64,000 nt of DNA from Aureibaculum marinum (GTDB lineage: Bacteria > Bacteroidota > Bacteroidia > Flavobacteriales > Flavobacteriaceae): contig NZ_RPFJ01000011.1 of NCBI RefSeq assembly GCF_003813905.1, positions 310,001-374,000 on the forward strand. The letters are read 5' to 3'. The position numbers and the translations under genes were made by a program. How positions within the stretch are numbered: the stretch's first letter is position 1; each line of letters starts with the position of its first letter. This document shows positions 47,401 to 56,624 of this stretch, one piece after another. Under the pieces are notes generated by a model. The model was not told the DNA's origin. It searched no databases and saw nothing but the letters and a program-made list of their open reading frames with translations.

Positions 47401-49499
47401 ATTACTGTTTCTACACTATCATCTGCTCTTCTGATTTGATATTCGTAATTTTTGTTTTTTATAAAAAGGGCAATTAAATTATTTATTGCATTAATTGTCT
47501 TTTTTTCATTAATAATATCATTAAATAAAAAAGTTGAGGTATTTGGTTTTATCAGTTTAGATAAGAAGTTTGTTTTCTTATTTTTAAACTTTAATTGCGG
47601 TTTAAGTAAAGGTCTTAAATTATTATAATTAACGATATTAAACCCGTTGGCAAATGTAAATTCTTGAGCATTTCTTGAAAATTTATTTAAAAATACACTT
47701 TCGTTTTTCGAAAGTTTTGGTCGTTGTTTATAGCTTGCTACTTGCTCTTCAACAAAAGTTGACAATTGCTCTCTATCATGCAATATGGTTAGTATTTCTA
47801 AGCCTGCTAATCGTTGCTCTATTTTATTTGAAGAGACTAAGTTAGATGTAATTTGTTGTGTCTTTTTATCTTCTTGTTTTAAGATAATATCAATTACAAA
47901 TTTTCTTAAAATTTTTGCTTTTCGAGTTAATAAGTCTTCTAAAATATCAAAATCATCGCTAGTTAATTCCATAGAATCGAAAAGACGCATTCCGGTTGCC
48001 ATTACAGATTCATTTCTATCCATTATACATTGATGTATTAATGGTTTTTTCCAAGGCTCACTTTTAAAATCAATACTAGGCAATTCTTTTTTATCATAAT
48101 TATAAGACCATGTATAATGATTAGGGAAAATTTTTCTAATTAAATCTAATCGTTTTTCAGAAGGAATTTGGCTAATATCAGAAGCCAAAGATTGAACTTG
48201 ATCATCACTTCCATACCGAATTAAAAATTGGTAAAAACTATCAGCAGTAACCGTATAAGAATTCCATTCAAAAACAGATCCAGTAAATTGTTTGCCTGTT
48301 TTAGGTAAAGCTTTTGCAATTTCTATACATTTATCGAACACTTCTTGTTTTAATTCAAATTTAAAAGGCACTGTTTTTAGCAACCAATAATCTAAATCTA
48401 GGTTATTGCCAAAATTATCGTTAATTACATTTACCACATCACTAAAAGTGCGTTCTGTTTGAACAATGAACATGCAGGCTAATATTTTTTTCTCTTTGGT
48501 GCCTGTTTTCATTAAATCTATGGCCAATAAGTTGGCTTTATCAACATCTGTTAAGCCAATAAACCATAAAGCGGTATACACTTCTAAATTGTCTTTACTT
48601 TTTAAGGCTTTTTCAGTTAAATTAGAATCTTTAAAATACGATTGACATAAGGTTAAAATCTTTTTAATAGTAGTGCTTTTTGGGGCTTCCCAACCAAAAC
48701 CAAACCAAGTGTCAATAGCTCTGATTACACTACTAAAACGAACAAGGTTGTTTTCTAAAATAACGTTTATAAAATAATTTAAAGCACCTATAGAAGTTTC
48801 ATCTAATGCTTCTAATATGGTTTGGCGTAACCCTTCTTGACGCTGTGCAGCAAGTAATAAATCTTCAACTAACTTCCAATTTTCATTAGCATTACTTAAT
48901 AATAGACCCTTTATTAGATTGCGAGAAACCCCACCTATTTCATCTTCACCTTGAATTATATCTTTAATTAATTCAAATAAACCAGATTCGTTTCTGTTTA
49001 ATGCAACAGCAAAAATATAGGCATGTTGACTGTAAAAATTAGTATAAACATCATATTGAGCTAGTTCTAAAATATCCAAATTAGATTGACCTAGCTTTAT
49101 TGATTTGTATAACTGTTGTAGGTAAGCTATTTTATTCTTTAAATACGTATTTTTAGGTTTAGCTCTAAAAGATCTGCGATTCCAGCTTGTTTGATATGGA
49201 GTAGTTTCTATGATATCCCAAACATCTGCAATATATTTATCTTGTTTTCCGAAAAGTAAGGTGGCTAAGGTTGCTCCTTCTTTACTTTTCCATGGGTTTA
49301 CGCTGGCATCTTCACCAAAATATTTTTTAAATGTGGATAAATGAGATGTAATTTTTGTAGTTACATTTTTTTTAGAAGGTGGAACAATTATTTTAGCGAG
49401 TTCCCGATATGCTTTGCTAAAATTATTTAAACTAGATTCTGATATACCACTTGTTTTTTTGCTTTCGAAATAATTACTAGCTTGTTCTTGTTTAATCAT
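44496..49499 (-). CDS. Very large DUF5724/DUF4132/DUF7737-type protein
   Basis: A 1667-residue cytoplasmic protein without signal peptide or membrane helices. The first two thirds are helical and repeat-like (many short Leu-rich helices, HEAT-like by eye). The C-terminal third has the DUF4132 pattern, and the last 180 residues have VVSVAHVGGVDPEASHSTM, YTIHLGSGLISKNG and VHSQHRGRLFLPFVDDDP, which I know from DUF7737 ends. The family includes E. coli YehI/MolR-like proteins, often found beside MoxR and VWA genes; neither is here. It lies four bases after a 138-residue partner gene. The biochemical function is unknown. Confidence 0.8.
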   Translation of the reverse strand: MIKQEQASNYFESKKTSGISESSLNNFSKAYRELAKIIVPPSKKNVTTKITSHLSTFKKYFGEDASVNPWKSKEGATLATLLFGKQDKYIADVWDIIETTPYQTSWNRRSFRAKPKNTYLKNKIAYLQQLYKSIKLGQSNLDILELAQYDVYTNFYSQHAYIFAVALNRNESGLFELIKDIIQGEDEIGGVSRNLIKGLLLSNANENWKLVEDLLLAAQRQEGLRQTILEALDETSIGALNYFINVILENNLVRFSSVIRAIDTWFGFGWEAPKSTTIKKILTLCQSYFKDSNLTEKALKSKDNLEVYTALWFIGLTDVDKANLLAIDLMKTGTKEKKILACMFIVQTERTFSDVVNVINDNFGNNLDLDYWLLKTVPFKFELKQEVFDKCIEIAKALPKTGKQFTGSVFEWNSYTVTADSFYQFLIRYGSDDQVQSLASDISQIPSEKRLDLIRKIFPNHYTWSYNYDKKELPSIDFKSEPWKKPLIHQCIMDRNESVMATGMRLFDSMELTSDDFDILEDLLTRKAKILRKFVIDIILKQEDKKTQQITSNLVSSNKIEQRLAGLEILTILHDREQLSTFVEEQVASYKQRPKLSKNESVFLNKFSRNAQEFTFANGFNIVNYNNLRPLLKPQLKFKNKKTNFLSKLIKPNTSTFLFNDIINEKKTINAINNLIALFIKNKNYEYQIRRADDSVETVILENGVNLTNYERYNREDATAQEKLDALPLAEVWKKWYNDSKLNNFEMMAAIHYSDKFANPYSSTSRLIPFLKQYIPELRTINLDKSAHWNSINRKINTILSYLQEANADYTILTQFKIDVLEDMIARFPENLKNEPLTKNRWSNNGNYWCDNLIYLGMGTVEKDIENGKLSTNQLLHYWDLKMYLTACKLSIPNPPESISKVATINPKKKSLPIPSGLHTVLLYKNNAIGDNDFRYQCLLNTNLFEAVDGKINYRTKRMGIDQIPKDIITSLKENLLKTELERGDLETEATPYMNCFNTIKGSHYLIDLLSRLGKDNFSRGYYYDESRKNTFSGLIKKSVPAPHETVEDFIELAKTSKITKKRWLELALYAPQWASWIEQYLKIDKLEDAIWWFHAHGSDYMNAEKETVISRYSSIEGADFVKGAIDIDWFNEVYVATGKSNWKLLHDAAKYITDGNGHRQVKLYSGVMLGEIKIRETLAKIKEKRDKDYVKALGLVPLSKANAKKDLLARYNLLQDFLKESKQFGSQRQESEKSAVNIALDNLSRNAGFEDSIRFSWAMEAEATQAIMEQATVTIDNVVIQLIINKDGKTNITVTKDGKSQKTIPAKYKKEKAVKALQNNRSYLKKQYSRTRISLENAMLREDEFSAEEISGILIHPIVNPLLKKLVLFNKKTKEFGFWNNGNLQTAEGKIIKIKKEDSFVIAHPSHLYENVVWDLYQKYAFDTKLTQPFKQIFRELYVITKDEIELGIKSERYQGHQIQPKKTIALLRSRGWTVSNEEGLQKVYHKKGYIATMYAMADWFSPSDIEAPTLEQVCFYSRKDYKPIPLKDIDAVTFSEVMRDIDLVVSVAHVGGVDPEASHSTMQMRGALARETARLFKATNVEVKERHILINGKLADYTIHLGSGLISKNGLRLSIIPVHSQHRGRLFLPFVDDDPKSAEIISKMKLLSEDDKIKDPTILAQLNSY

Positions 49500-49503
49500 A
49501 ATA

Positions 49504-49920
49504 TTACCAATATGTTCCTGTTAAAAATGTCATGCGTATTATAGAGATTTCATCCTTTGGTTTAAGATTAATTTCTTGATTTAAAGAAGTAATTTCATTA
49601 TTGTTTATAAACACTAAAAACAAACCATTTTCAAAGCCAATTAATACATTTTCTATACTTTTATCGATGTCGGCTAAGTTTTTATTATCGATGTCTCCAA
49701 AACCTATCTTTCCAGTTTCTGATTGTTCTTGTATGGCTGATGGACTTAAGAAATTTAAGAGTATAATGCTTTCTCGTTTCTTGTTAAACGTATTAACCTG
49801 TTGTTTTACACATGCAGTTAATAGCATTTTTAAATTCTTAGGCTGTTGTTCAATATCTACTTCAGTTTTATAGATTTTCTTTTTGCCTAATCTTTTTAAA
49901 TTGATGGTAAATTTGTTCAT
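49504..49920 (-). CDS. Small partner protein upstream of the DUF4132-type gene
   Basis: A 138-residue cytoplasmic protein, beta-rich by eye, starting MNKFTINLKRLGKKKIYK and ending FLTGTYW. A Leu/Thr-rich helix (NLKMLLTACVKQQVNTF) follows the first strands. No catalytic motif or family is recognised. It ends four bases before the 1667-residue gene, so the two are very probably translated from one message and may work as a complex. The long gene-free gap upstream (about 240 bases) should contain the promoter, though no clear TAnnTTTG box was seen. Confidence 0.7.
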   Translation of the reverse strand: MNKFTINLKRLGKKKIYKTEVDIEQQPKNLKMLLTACVKQQVNTFNKKRESIILLNFLSPSAIQEQSETGKIGFGDIDNKNLADIDKSIENVLIGFENGLFLVFINNNEITSLNQEINLKPKDEISIIRMTFLTGTYW

Positions 49921-50161
49921 GTTTTATTTTAAAAGTGATACTCTGAAAAATAGATATAAGTTTACAACCGTATTAAATTAACTTCATTATCATCACAAAT
50001 ATATTGTTTAGATATTTTTTAATACCCCCTGAATTCAGTGATTTAAGTAAAAAAGATTTAAAGAAAAAAATAAGAAGTATTATTGAAGAATAAATTTATC
50101 AATTTGTTAGTGCTGAGGCTGCGTGTTTTGAAAAATTAAAAATGTACGGAAAAGAAAAGTG

Positions 50162-50431
50162 CTAATGTTTGTCTTTTATTTTTTTTATTACTTCAGTTTG
50201 TAATAGTTCTTTTTCTTCCTTACAAAGTTTGTATTTTTTATTTGTTTTGTGTAAATGTTTGCTACAAATTTTGGTTACTGTTGCATTTTGTTTAGAGTAT
50301 GTTCTACAGAGTTTACAGCTAAAAATATGATACCTTAATTTGATTATCTCCCAAAAAGAAGCTTCTTTGTATTGGCTTTTATTACAAATTGTAGTAGCCT
50401 CATCGCAGTTAATAATAAATTTTTTACTCAT
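50162..50431 (-). CDS. Small zinc-binding anti-sigma factor candidate
   Basis: An 89-residue soluble protein. Cys9, His35, Cys39 and Cys42 form C-x25-H-x3-C-x2-C, the pattern of zinc-binding anti-sigma (zf-HC2/ZAS) domains. There is no membrane helix, unlike most anti-sigma factors of this group. It begins nine bases after the ECF sigma gene, the usual position of the partner. The basic second half (KHLHKTNKKYKLCKEEKELL) is unlike known sensors. It would bind the sigma factor directly in the cytoplasm and may respond to oxidants or metals through its Cys residues. Confidence 0.7.
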   Translation of the reverse strand: MSKKFIINCDEATTICNKSQYKEASFWEIIKLRYHIFSCKLCRTYSKQNATVTKICSKHLHKTNKKYKLCKEEKELLQTEVIKKIKDKH

Positions 50432-50440
50432 AATAAAATG

Positions 50441-51010
50441 CTATTTTGCAAACCAATTATCTTCTAGACATTTTCTTAATTGATGTCTCGCTCTATGTAT
50501 AATTACCCATAAATTAGACGATGTAATACCCATCTCATTACAAATTTCTTCGGTTTGAAAATGTTCAACATTTTTTAGTATGAATACGGTTCTGTATTTG
50601 TCAGGTAAATTATCTATACATTTATTTAATACATCTTTTAACTCGGTATTTTCAATGTCATTTTCAACTTTATTATCCCATAATTGGGGTACACGTTCTT
50701 CTAACCAACTTCCTTTTTTATCTCCTTCTTCATAAAAATTGACTTTTAGCTCTGCTTTTCCTTTTTTAGAATTAATTTTTCTATAGTGATCAATTATTTT
50801 TCGTTTTAATATGGAAATAAGCCATGTGCGTTCTGAAGCTTGTCCTCTGTAATTTTCAGCAGCTTTTAATGCTGAAAAAAAAGTTTCTTGTACTAAATCT
50901 TTAGCTTGCTCGTGGTTGTTAACACGTGTAACGGTATAATTAAATAAAAAATCTGCATAGTTTTTTACCCAATTATTTGGTTCTAGGCTATATTTTGTTT
51001 CCGTTGACAT
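50441..51010 (-). CDS. ECF RNA polymerase sigma factor
   Basis: A 189-residue sigma-70 family ECF factor. Region 2 is at about 18-85 (DFLFNYTVTRVNNHEQAKDLVQETF, split here into DLVQETFFSALKAAENY and TWLISILKRKIIDHYRK). Region 4 is at about 125-185, with LPDKYRTVFILKNVEHFQTEEI and the recognition helix SNLWVIIHRARHQLR. This is of the RpoE-like type with a soluble zinc anti-sigma partner, not the FecI type. No regulon gene is evident next to it; the following genes lie upstream and are read in the same direction. Confidence 0.9.
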   Translation of the reverse strand: MSTETKYSLEPNNWVKNYADFLFNYTVTRVNNHEQAKDLVQETFFSALKAAENYRGQASERTWLISILKRKIIDHYRKINSKKGKAELKVNFYEEGDKKGSWLEERVPQLWDNKVENDIENTELKDVLNKCIDNLPDKYRTVFILKNVEHFQTEEICNEMGITSSNLWVIIHRARHQLRKCLEDNWFAK

Positions 51011-51113
51011 ATATGGTTTACGAACTTTGGTACAAAATACGATAAAAAAATGTTTTAATTATTAAAAAATAAAAAATGGTTAACAACTGTTCTTCATACT
51101 CTGATATTCTTTG

Positions 51114-52073
51114 TTATTTACCAATATGAAAAAGTGCGTCTCCTCTATTGATTACTGGAAAGTGATTTACTGCAATAATATAGCCATTATAGGGAGCTTT
51201 TACACTTATGGTTGATGTTCCGTATGTATCTGTAATGTATGCTAAAAGTTGTCCTTTGGTGACTTTATCTCCATTTTTTACTCTTAAGTTTAACATTCCT
51301 GCAATTTTAGCTCTAATCCACTTTCTGCTTGTTATTTCAATAGATGGATGTATTTTTTTTAATTTTCTTTTCGGAATCATGTCAAAATGCTCCAAAATAT
51401 TTAAAATACCTTCTTTACCTTTTTTAATAGCAAATTTGTTAAACCTTAGAGATTCGCCACCTTCATACACAATTATAGGAATGTTGTAGTTGTGAGCTGC
51501 TTTTCTAAATGATTTAGAAATTAACTTTGAAGCGAGTAGATAGGGTGCATTAAAAATTTCTGCTAAAGTTTTTCCTTCTTTAGATTCTGGTGTGTATCTT
51601 ATTTGTGGGTAGTTACTCCGTTGTTTTCCTCCTGTATGTATGTCTATTCCAAAATCAATATTTTTTGCAATTTCTCTGATGTGAAAGTAAGCAATTCTAC
51701 TGGCCAAAGAACCTGTTTTCGATCCTGGAAAACTACGGTTTACATCTTTGTCGTGTACATCTCTAGAAAAGTGTAAGAATCCAAAAACATTCAATAACGG
51801 AACTACAATTACACAACCTTTTTTAACATTAAAATAGTTTTTGCTCAGCATGCTACGAACTATTTCAATACCATTTAGTTCGTCTCCATGTAAACCGGCT
51901 TGAACTAACACGGTTGGTCCAGCTTCTTTGCCATTAAAAACATAGGTTGGAATTTCAATTTTGGTTCCTGTAGCCAATCTGTCAATTTCAAATTTTATAA
52001 GTTTTTGCTCTCCCAACCCCACTTCAATACCTTTTAGGTTTACAGGTTCGTTTTTAAATTCTTTTTCGAACAT
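51114..52073 (-). CDS. Succinylglutamate desuccinylase/aspartoacylase family zinc hydrolase
   Basis: A 319-residue M14-like zinc hydrolase. Metal ligands are His and Glu in AGLHGDELNGIE and a His in DIHTGGKQRSN; VYEGGES supplies the likely catalytic Glu. A C-terminal beta domain (about 235-317) is lipoyl-like (KVTKGQLLAYITD). Family members cut amide bonds of N-acyl amino acids. It overlaps the RimK-type ligase gene by 20 bases. A pair that makes and removes or trims a glutamate-type modification is plausible; no substrate can be named. Confidence 0.82.
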   Translation of the reverse strand: MFEKEFKNEPVNLKGIEVGLGEQKLIKFEIDRLATGTKIEIPTYVFNGKEAGPTVLVQAGLHGDELNGIEIVRSMLSKNYFNVKKGCVIVVPLLNVFGFLHFSRDVHDKDVNRSFPGSKTGSLASRIAYFHIREIAKNIDFGIDIHTGGKQRSNYPQIRYTPESKEGKTLAEIFNAPYLLASKLISKSFRKAAHNYNIPIIVYEGGESLRFNKFAIKKGKEGILNILEHFDMIPKRKLKKIHPSIEITSRKWIRAKIAGMLNLRVKNGDKVTKGQLLAYITDTYGTSTISVKAPYNGYIIAVNHFPVINRGDALFHIGK

Positions 52074-52941
52074 TTTTTTCTATATGTTTTATAATATAAT
52101 ATGCTACATTAATTTGAGTGTAAGCCTCAATGCCTTGTAATCCTGGAGAAGCATTTACTTCTAATAGTAGAGGGCCTTTTTTAGATCTAATAATATCAAC
52201 TCCTGCAATTGGTAAATTTAAATGTTTTGAGGCTTCTAAGGCCATCTTCTTTTCTTGGTTTGTTAGGTAAGCTATTTCTCCAGTGCCACCTCGATGTAGG
52301 TTTGACCTAAATTCGTCTATTTCTCCTTTTCTTTTCATAGAGGCGATAATTTGATCACCAGCAACTATTATCCGAACATCTTCACTGTTAGATTCTTCAA
52401 TAAATTCTTGCACTAAAAAACTAGTATTCATATTGTAAAAAGTATCCATGATAGACTTAGCTGATTTTCGAGATTCAGCTAAAATAACACCAGTGCCTTG
52501 CGTACCTTCTTGTAATTTTATAATAACGGGTGGCCCACCTAACAATTCAATTTGTTCGTCAATGTTTTTAGGATTAATAGAAAAAACAGTTTGAGGAATA
52601 GGAATGTTTTTCTGATTCATTATTTGTAAGGTGCGAATTTTGTTCTGAGCTCTTAAAATTCCCAAAGAACTGGCAGTACTATATACACCATTCATTTCAA
52701 ATTCTTTAACAATGGCGGCTCCATGTTTACTTACTGAAGTACCTATTCTAGGGATAATTACATCAGGAATGTCAATGATGTTTTTACCTTCAAAAATTAG
52801 TTGTGGTTTGCCTTTTCCTAATTTTACTGAACATTGAGTGTGATTAATAACATGAATGGAATGCCCTAAGTTTTTGGCTTCTTGAACTAATCTATTTGTA
52901 GAATAGATGTTTTTACCAACGGAAAGAATATAGATATTCAT
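52054..52941 (-). CDS. RimK family ATP-grasp glutamate ligase
   Basis: A 295-residue ATP-grasp ligase of the RimK family, which adds glutamate to a C-terminus (ribosomal protein S6 in E. coli) or builds similar peptides. Visible are the ATP-grasp loop KLQEGTQGTGVILAES, the VQEFIEES hinge and the metal-binding end LLLEVNASPGLQGIE. Length matches RimK. It is the first gene of a two-gene operon with a zinc hydrolase. Whether S6 is the target here is unknown. Confidence 0.88.
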   Translation of the reverse strand: MNIYILSVGKNIYSTNRLVQEAKNLGHSIHVINHTQCSVKLGKGKPQLIFEGKNIIDIPDVIIPRIGTSVSKHGAAIVKEFEMNGVYSTASSLGILRAQNKIRTLQIMNQKNIPIPQTVFSINPKNIDEQIELLGGPPVIIKLQEGTQGTGVILAESRKSAKSIMDTFYNMNTSFLVQEFIEESNSEDVRIIVAGDQIIASMKRKGEIDEFRSNLHRGGTGEIAYLTNQEKKMALEASKHLNLPIAGVDIIRSKKGPLLLEVNASPGLQGIEAYTQINVAYYIIKHIEKNVRKRI

Positions 52942-53123
52942 TGATTTTATTTAGCTAAAATGATTTATATTTATAAGAAAGCTTGTATTTGTGTTAAGTA
53001 TCACTTCTTGTGGGGCTATAAAATGAATGTTTTTTAGATACATAATTTTATATTACTTTGTTAAAAGTGTTAAATATAATGTTTTTATAATCATTCTAAA
53101 TAAGAAAAATATTCATGGACTAG

Positions 53124-53155
53124 TTGTAATTAAAAGAATGTAAATATTATCTTTG
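53124..53155 (+). promoter_or_regulatory. Promoter of the sdhCAB operon
   Basis: TTG at 53124-53126 and TATCTTTG at 53148-53155, 21 bases apart, match the Bacteroidota sigma-A pattern. The ATG lies 26 bases downstream of the -7 box. Confidence 0.65.
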
Positions 53156-53181
53156 CTAAACATTCAAAAAAACTAATTAAT

Positions 53182-53841
53182 ATGAGTGGATTTTTATCTT
53201 CTTCAATAGCTCGAAAGTTTGCAATGGCATTATCTGCACTCTTTCTGATTTTCTTTCTTATTATTCATTTAGCAGTAAACATTACCTCAGTTTTTAGTGA
53301 GGATTTGTTTAATCAGTTGTCTCATTTTATGGGTACAAACCCAATGGTACAGTTTGCTTTACAACCTGTTTTGCTTGTTGGCGTAATTTTCCATTTTGTA
53401 ATGGGGTTTGTATTAGAGATTAGAAACAAAAGTGCCAGAGATGTAAAGTATGTTAATTATAAAGGCTCTGCTAACTCTTCGTGGATGAGTAGAAATATGA
53501 TTTATAGCGGACTTGCCATTTTAGCCTTTTTATTAATACACTTTATTGATTTTTGGGCTCCAGAAATGAATTACAAATACATTGAAGCCTTACCAGAAAA
53601 CCCAACACGATATTACCATGAGTTACAAGAAAAGTTTATGCCACTTTGGCGTGTTGTACTTTATGTAATTGCTTTTGTTTTATTAGGATTACACTTGTTA
53701 CATGGATTTCAATCGGCTTTTCAATCTATTGGGTTTAATAATAAATATACAAGTTTTGTAAAAGCGTTAGGAAAATGGTATTCTATTCTTATTCCTGCAG
53801 GATTTATTTTTATTGCTTTATTTCATTACTTTAACCATTAA
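53182..53841 (+). CDS. sdhC: Succinate dehydrogenase cytochrome b subunit (type B anchor)
   Basis: A 219-residue membrane anchor with five helices, the single-subunit di-haem form used by Bacteroidota and Wolinella. Candidate haem ligands are His in [27 protein letters not shown] and GLHLLHGFQ. It passes electrons from succinate oxidation to menaquinone. It heads the sdhCAB operon, 14 bases before sdhA. There is no separate sdhD, as expected for this type. Confidence 0.93.
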   Translation: MSGFLSSSIARKFAMALSALFLIFFLIIHLAVNITSVFSEDLFNQLSHFMGTNPMVQFALQPVLLVGVIFHFVMGFVLEIRNKSARDVKYVNYKGSANSSWMSRNMIYSGLAILAFLLIHFIDFWAPEMNYKYIEALPENPTRYYHELQEKFMPLWRVVLYVIAFVLLGLHLLHGFQSAFQSIGFNNKYTSFVKALGKWYSILIPAGFIFIALFHYFNH

Positions 53842-53855
53842 TCTTAAACTATAAA

Positions 53856-55859
53856 ATGACGACTTTAAATTCAAAAGTACCAAAAGGTCCAATAAAAGAT
53901 AAATGGACAACTTATAAAGATCATATTAATCTGGTAAATCCAGCTAATAAAAGAAATATTGATGTCATTGTAGTAGGTACTGGTTTAGCCGGTGGTTCTG
54001 CTGCCGCTACATTAGCCGAATTGGGTTACAATGTAAAGGCATTTTGCTATCAAGATTCACCACGTAGAGCACACTCAATTGCTGCTCAAGGAGGAATAAA
54101 TGCTTCTAAAAATTATCAAGGAGATGGAGATTCTGATTATCGTTTGTTTTATGATACTATAAAAGGTGGAGATTATCGTTCTCGTGAAGCGAATGTTTAT
54201 CGATTAGCGGAGGTGTCAGGAAATATTATTGACCAATGTGTTGCACAAGGGGTTCCTTTTGCTCGTGAATATGGAGGATTATTAGACAATCGTTCATTTG
54301 GTGGAGTATTGGTTTCTAGAACCTTTTATGCGAAAGGTCAAACAGGACAACAATTGTTATTAGGTTGTTATTCTGCAATGAACCGACAAATTGCTCGTGG
54401 TAAAATAGAAATGTACAACCGTCATGAAATGCTTGATTTAGTGAAAATTGACGGTAAAGCTCGTGGTATTATTACACGTAATTTAATTACAGGAGAAATT
54501 GAACGTCACTCAGCACATGCAGTAGTTATTGCTTCTGGTGGTTATGGTAATGTTTATTATTTATCAACCAATGCCATGGGATCTAATGCTACCGCTGCTT
54601 GGAAAATTCATAAAAAAGGAGCATTTTTTGCAAATCCATGTATGACGCAAATTCACCCAACTTGTATTCCACGTTCTGGTGACTATCAGTCAAAATTGAC
54701 ATTGATGTCTGAATCTTTGCGTAATGATGGTAGAATTTGGGTTCCTAAAAATATTGAAGATGCTAAGGCAATTCAACAAGGAAAATTAAAGCCAACAGAA
54801 ATTCCTGAAGAAAATAGAGATTATTATTTAGAAAGACGTTATCCTGCTTATGGTAACTTAGTACCTCGAGATGTGGCATCTAGAGCTGCCAAGGAGCGTT
54901 GTGATGCTGGTTATGGCGTTAATGCTACTGGAGAAGCTGTATACTTAGATTTTTCGTCTGCTATTGAACGTTATGGTAAAATGGAGGCAAAAATTCATGG
55001 TATTCACAATCCTTCCAAAGAGAAAATTACTGAATTAGGTGAGGGTATAATTCGAGCTAAATATGGTAATCTTTTCCAAATGTATGAAAAAATTGTTGCA
55101 GAAAATCCATATAAAACTCCAATGATGATATATCCTGCTACTCACTATACAATGGGTGGTATTTGGGTTGATTACAATTTAATGACCACAGTACCTGGAT
55201 TGTACTGTATTGGAGAGGCTAATTTCTCTGACCATGGTGCTAATAGACTTGGAGCCTCAGCTCTAATGCAAGGATTGGCTGACGGATATTTTGTATTGCC
55301 TTATACAATTGGAGATTATCTTGCTGACGATATTCGTACAGGTAAAATACCAACTGACTTACCTGAATTTGAAGAAGCAGAAAAAGATGTTAAAGAGAGA
55401 ATAAACTTCTTCCTTAATAATAATGGAACTCATTCTGTTGATTATTTCCATAAAAAACTAGGAGTAGTAATGTGGAACAAAGTTGGTATGGCTCGTAATG
55501 AGAAAAACTTAAAAGAGGCCATTAAAGAAATTCAGGAAATTAGAGAAGATTTCTGGAAAAACGTTAAAGTTACCGGAAAAAATGAAGAATTTAATCAAGA
55601 ATTAGAAAAAGCTGGTAGAGTTGCTGATTTCTTGGAATTGGGTGAATTATTTGCCAAAGATGCTTTAGAAAGAAAAGAATCTTGTGGAGGACATTTCCGA
55701 GAAGAATATGTTACTGAAGATGGAGAGGCTTTACGTGATGATGAAAACTTTGCGTACGTTGCTGCTTGGGAATATACTGGTAAACCAAGTGAAGCTAAAT
55801 TGCATAAAGAGCAATTAGAGTTTAAAGATATTGAATTGAAGACGAGATCGTATAAATAA
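53856..55859 (+). CDS. sdhA: Succinate dehydrogenase flavoprotein subunit
   Basis: A 667-residue flavoprotein. Visible are the FAD dinucleotide fold ([17 protein letters not shown]), the segment with the covalent-FAD His and [14 protein letters not shown], the active-site [11 protein letters not shown] and the second FAD segment [20 protein letters not shown]. It is longer than E. coli SdhA, as is normal for type B enzymes of Bacteroidota. It oxidises succinate to fumarate in the TCA cycle on the inner face of the membrane. Eight bases separate it from sdhB. Confidence 0.97.
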   Translation: MTTLNSKVPKGPIKDKWTTYKDHINLVNPANKRNIDVIVVGTGLAGGSAAATLAELGYNVKAFCYQDSPRRAHSIAAQGGINASKNYQGDGDSDYRLFYDTIKGGDYRSREANVYRLAEVSGNIIDQCVAQGVPFAREYGGLLDNRSFGGVLVSRTFYAKGQTGQQLLLGCYSAMNRQIARGKIEMYNRHEMLDLVKIDGKARGIITRNLITGEIERHSAHAVVIASGGYGNVYYLSTNAMGSNATAAWKIHKKGAFFANPCMTQIHPTCIPRSGDYQSKLTLMSESLRNDGRIWVPKNIEDAKAIQQGKLKPTEIPEENRDYYLERRYPAYGNLVPRDVASRAAKERCDAGYGVNATGEAVYLDFSSAIERYGKMEAKIHGIHNPSKEKITELGEGIIRAKYGNLFQMYEKIVAENPYKTPMMIYPATHYTMGGIWVDYNLMTTVPGLYCIGEANFSDHGANRLGASALMQGLADGYFVLPYTIGDYLADDIRTGKIPTDLPEFEEAEKDVKERINFFLNNNGTHSVDYFHKKLGVVMWNKVGMARNEKNLKEAIKEIQEIREDFWKNVKVTGKNEEFNQELEKAGRVADFLELGELFAKDALERKESCGGHFREEYVTEDGEALRDDENFAYVAAWEYTGKPSEAKLHKEQLEFKDIELKTRSYK

Positions 55860-55867
55860 GATACATT

Positions 55868-56614
55868 ATGAATTTAACGTTAAAAATCTGGAGACAAAAA
55901 GACTCAAAAAGTAAGGGTCAGATGGTCGAATATAAAGTAACTGATATTTCTGAACATATGTCTTTTTTAGAAATGATGGATGTTCTTAACGAACAACTCG
56001 TTTCCAAAAATGAAGAACCGATTGCTTTTGACCATGATTGCCGTGAAGGTATTTGTGGGATGTGCTCATTACATATAAATGGAGAAGCTCATGGTCCTGA
56101 TAGAGGAATTACTACTTGTCAGCTTCATATGCGTATGTTTAAAGATGGTGAAACCATTACTATTGAGCCTTGGAGAGCAAAAGCTTTTCCTGTAATTAAA
56201 GATTTAGTTGTTGACCGTTCTGCTTTTGAACGAATTCAGCAAGCTGGTGGGTATATCTCTGTAAATACCTCTGGTAATACTCAAGATGCTAATGCAATTC
56301 CTATTCCTAAACATGATGCTGATTTATCTATGGATGCAGCAACATGTATTGGTTGTGGTGCTTGTGTAGCTTCTTGTAAAAATTCTAGTGCTATGCTGTT
56401 TGTTTCTGCTAAAGTATCTCAGTTTGCTTTGTTACCTCAAGGTAGAGTGGAGGCAACAGAACGTGTTTTAAATATGGTAAGACAAATGGATGAAGAAGGT
56501 TTTGGTAACTGTACAAATACCGGAGCTTGTGAAGTTGAATGTCCTAAAGGAATTTCTTTAGAAAATATTGCTAGAATGAATAGAGAATATTTAGCAGCTA
56601 GCTTAAAGAGATAA
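55868..56614 (+). CDS. sdhB: Succinate dehydrogenase iron-sulfur subunit
   Basis: A 248-residue iron-sulfur protein. The N-terminal ferredoxin domain binds the 2Fe-2S cluster through CREGICGMC and a later Cys. The C-terminal domain has [11 protein letters not shown] and [12 protein letters not shown] for the 4Fe-4S and 3Fe-4S clusters. It links the flavin in SdhA to the haems of SdhC. It ends the sdhCAB unit; the following lipoprotein peptidase starts ten bases later and may be read on the same message. Confidence 0.97.
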   Translation: MNLTLKIWRQKDSKSKGQMVEYKVTDISEHMSFLEMMDVLNEQLVSKNEEPIAFDHDCREGICGMCSLHINGEAHGPDRGITTCQLHMRMFKDGETITIEPWRAKAFPVIKDLVVDRSAFERIQQAGGYISVNTSGNTQDANAIPIPKHDADLSMDAATCIGCGACVASCKNSSAMLFVSAKVSQFALLPQGRVEATERVLNMVRQMDEEGFGNCTNTGACEVECPKGISLENIARMNREYLAASLKR

Positions 56615-56624
56615 CTTTTAATTA

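Noticed and set aside
45538-48033. Several plus-strand frames opposite the giant gene
   Set aside because: All are short, Cys/Ser/Phe-rich shadows of the continuous 1667-codon minus-strand frame.
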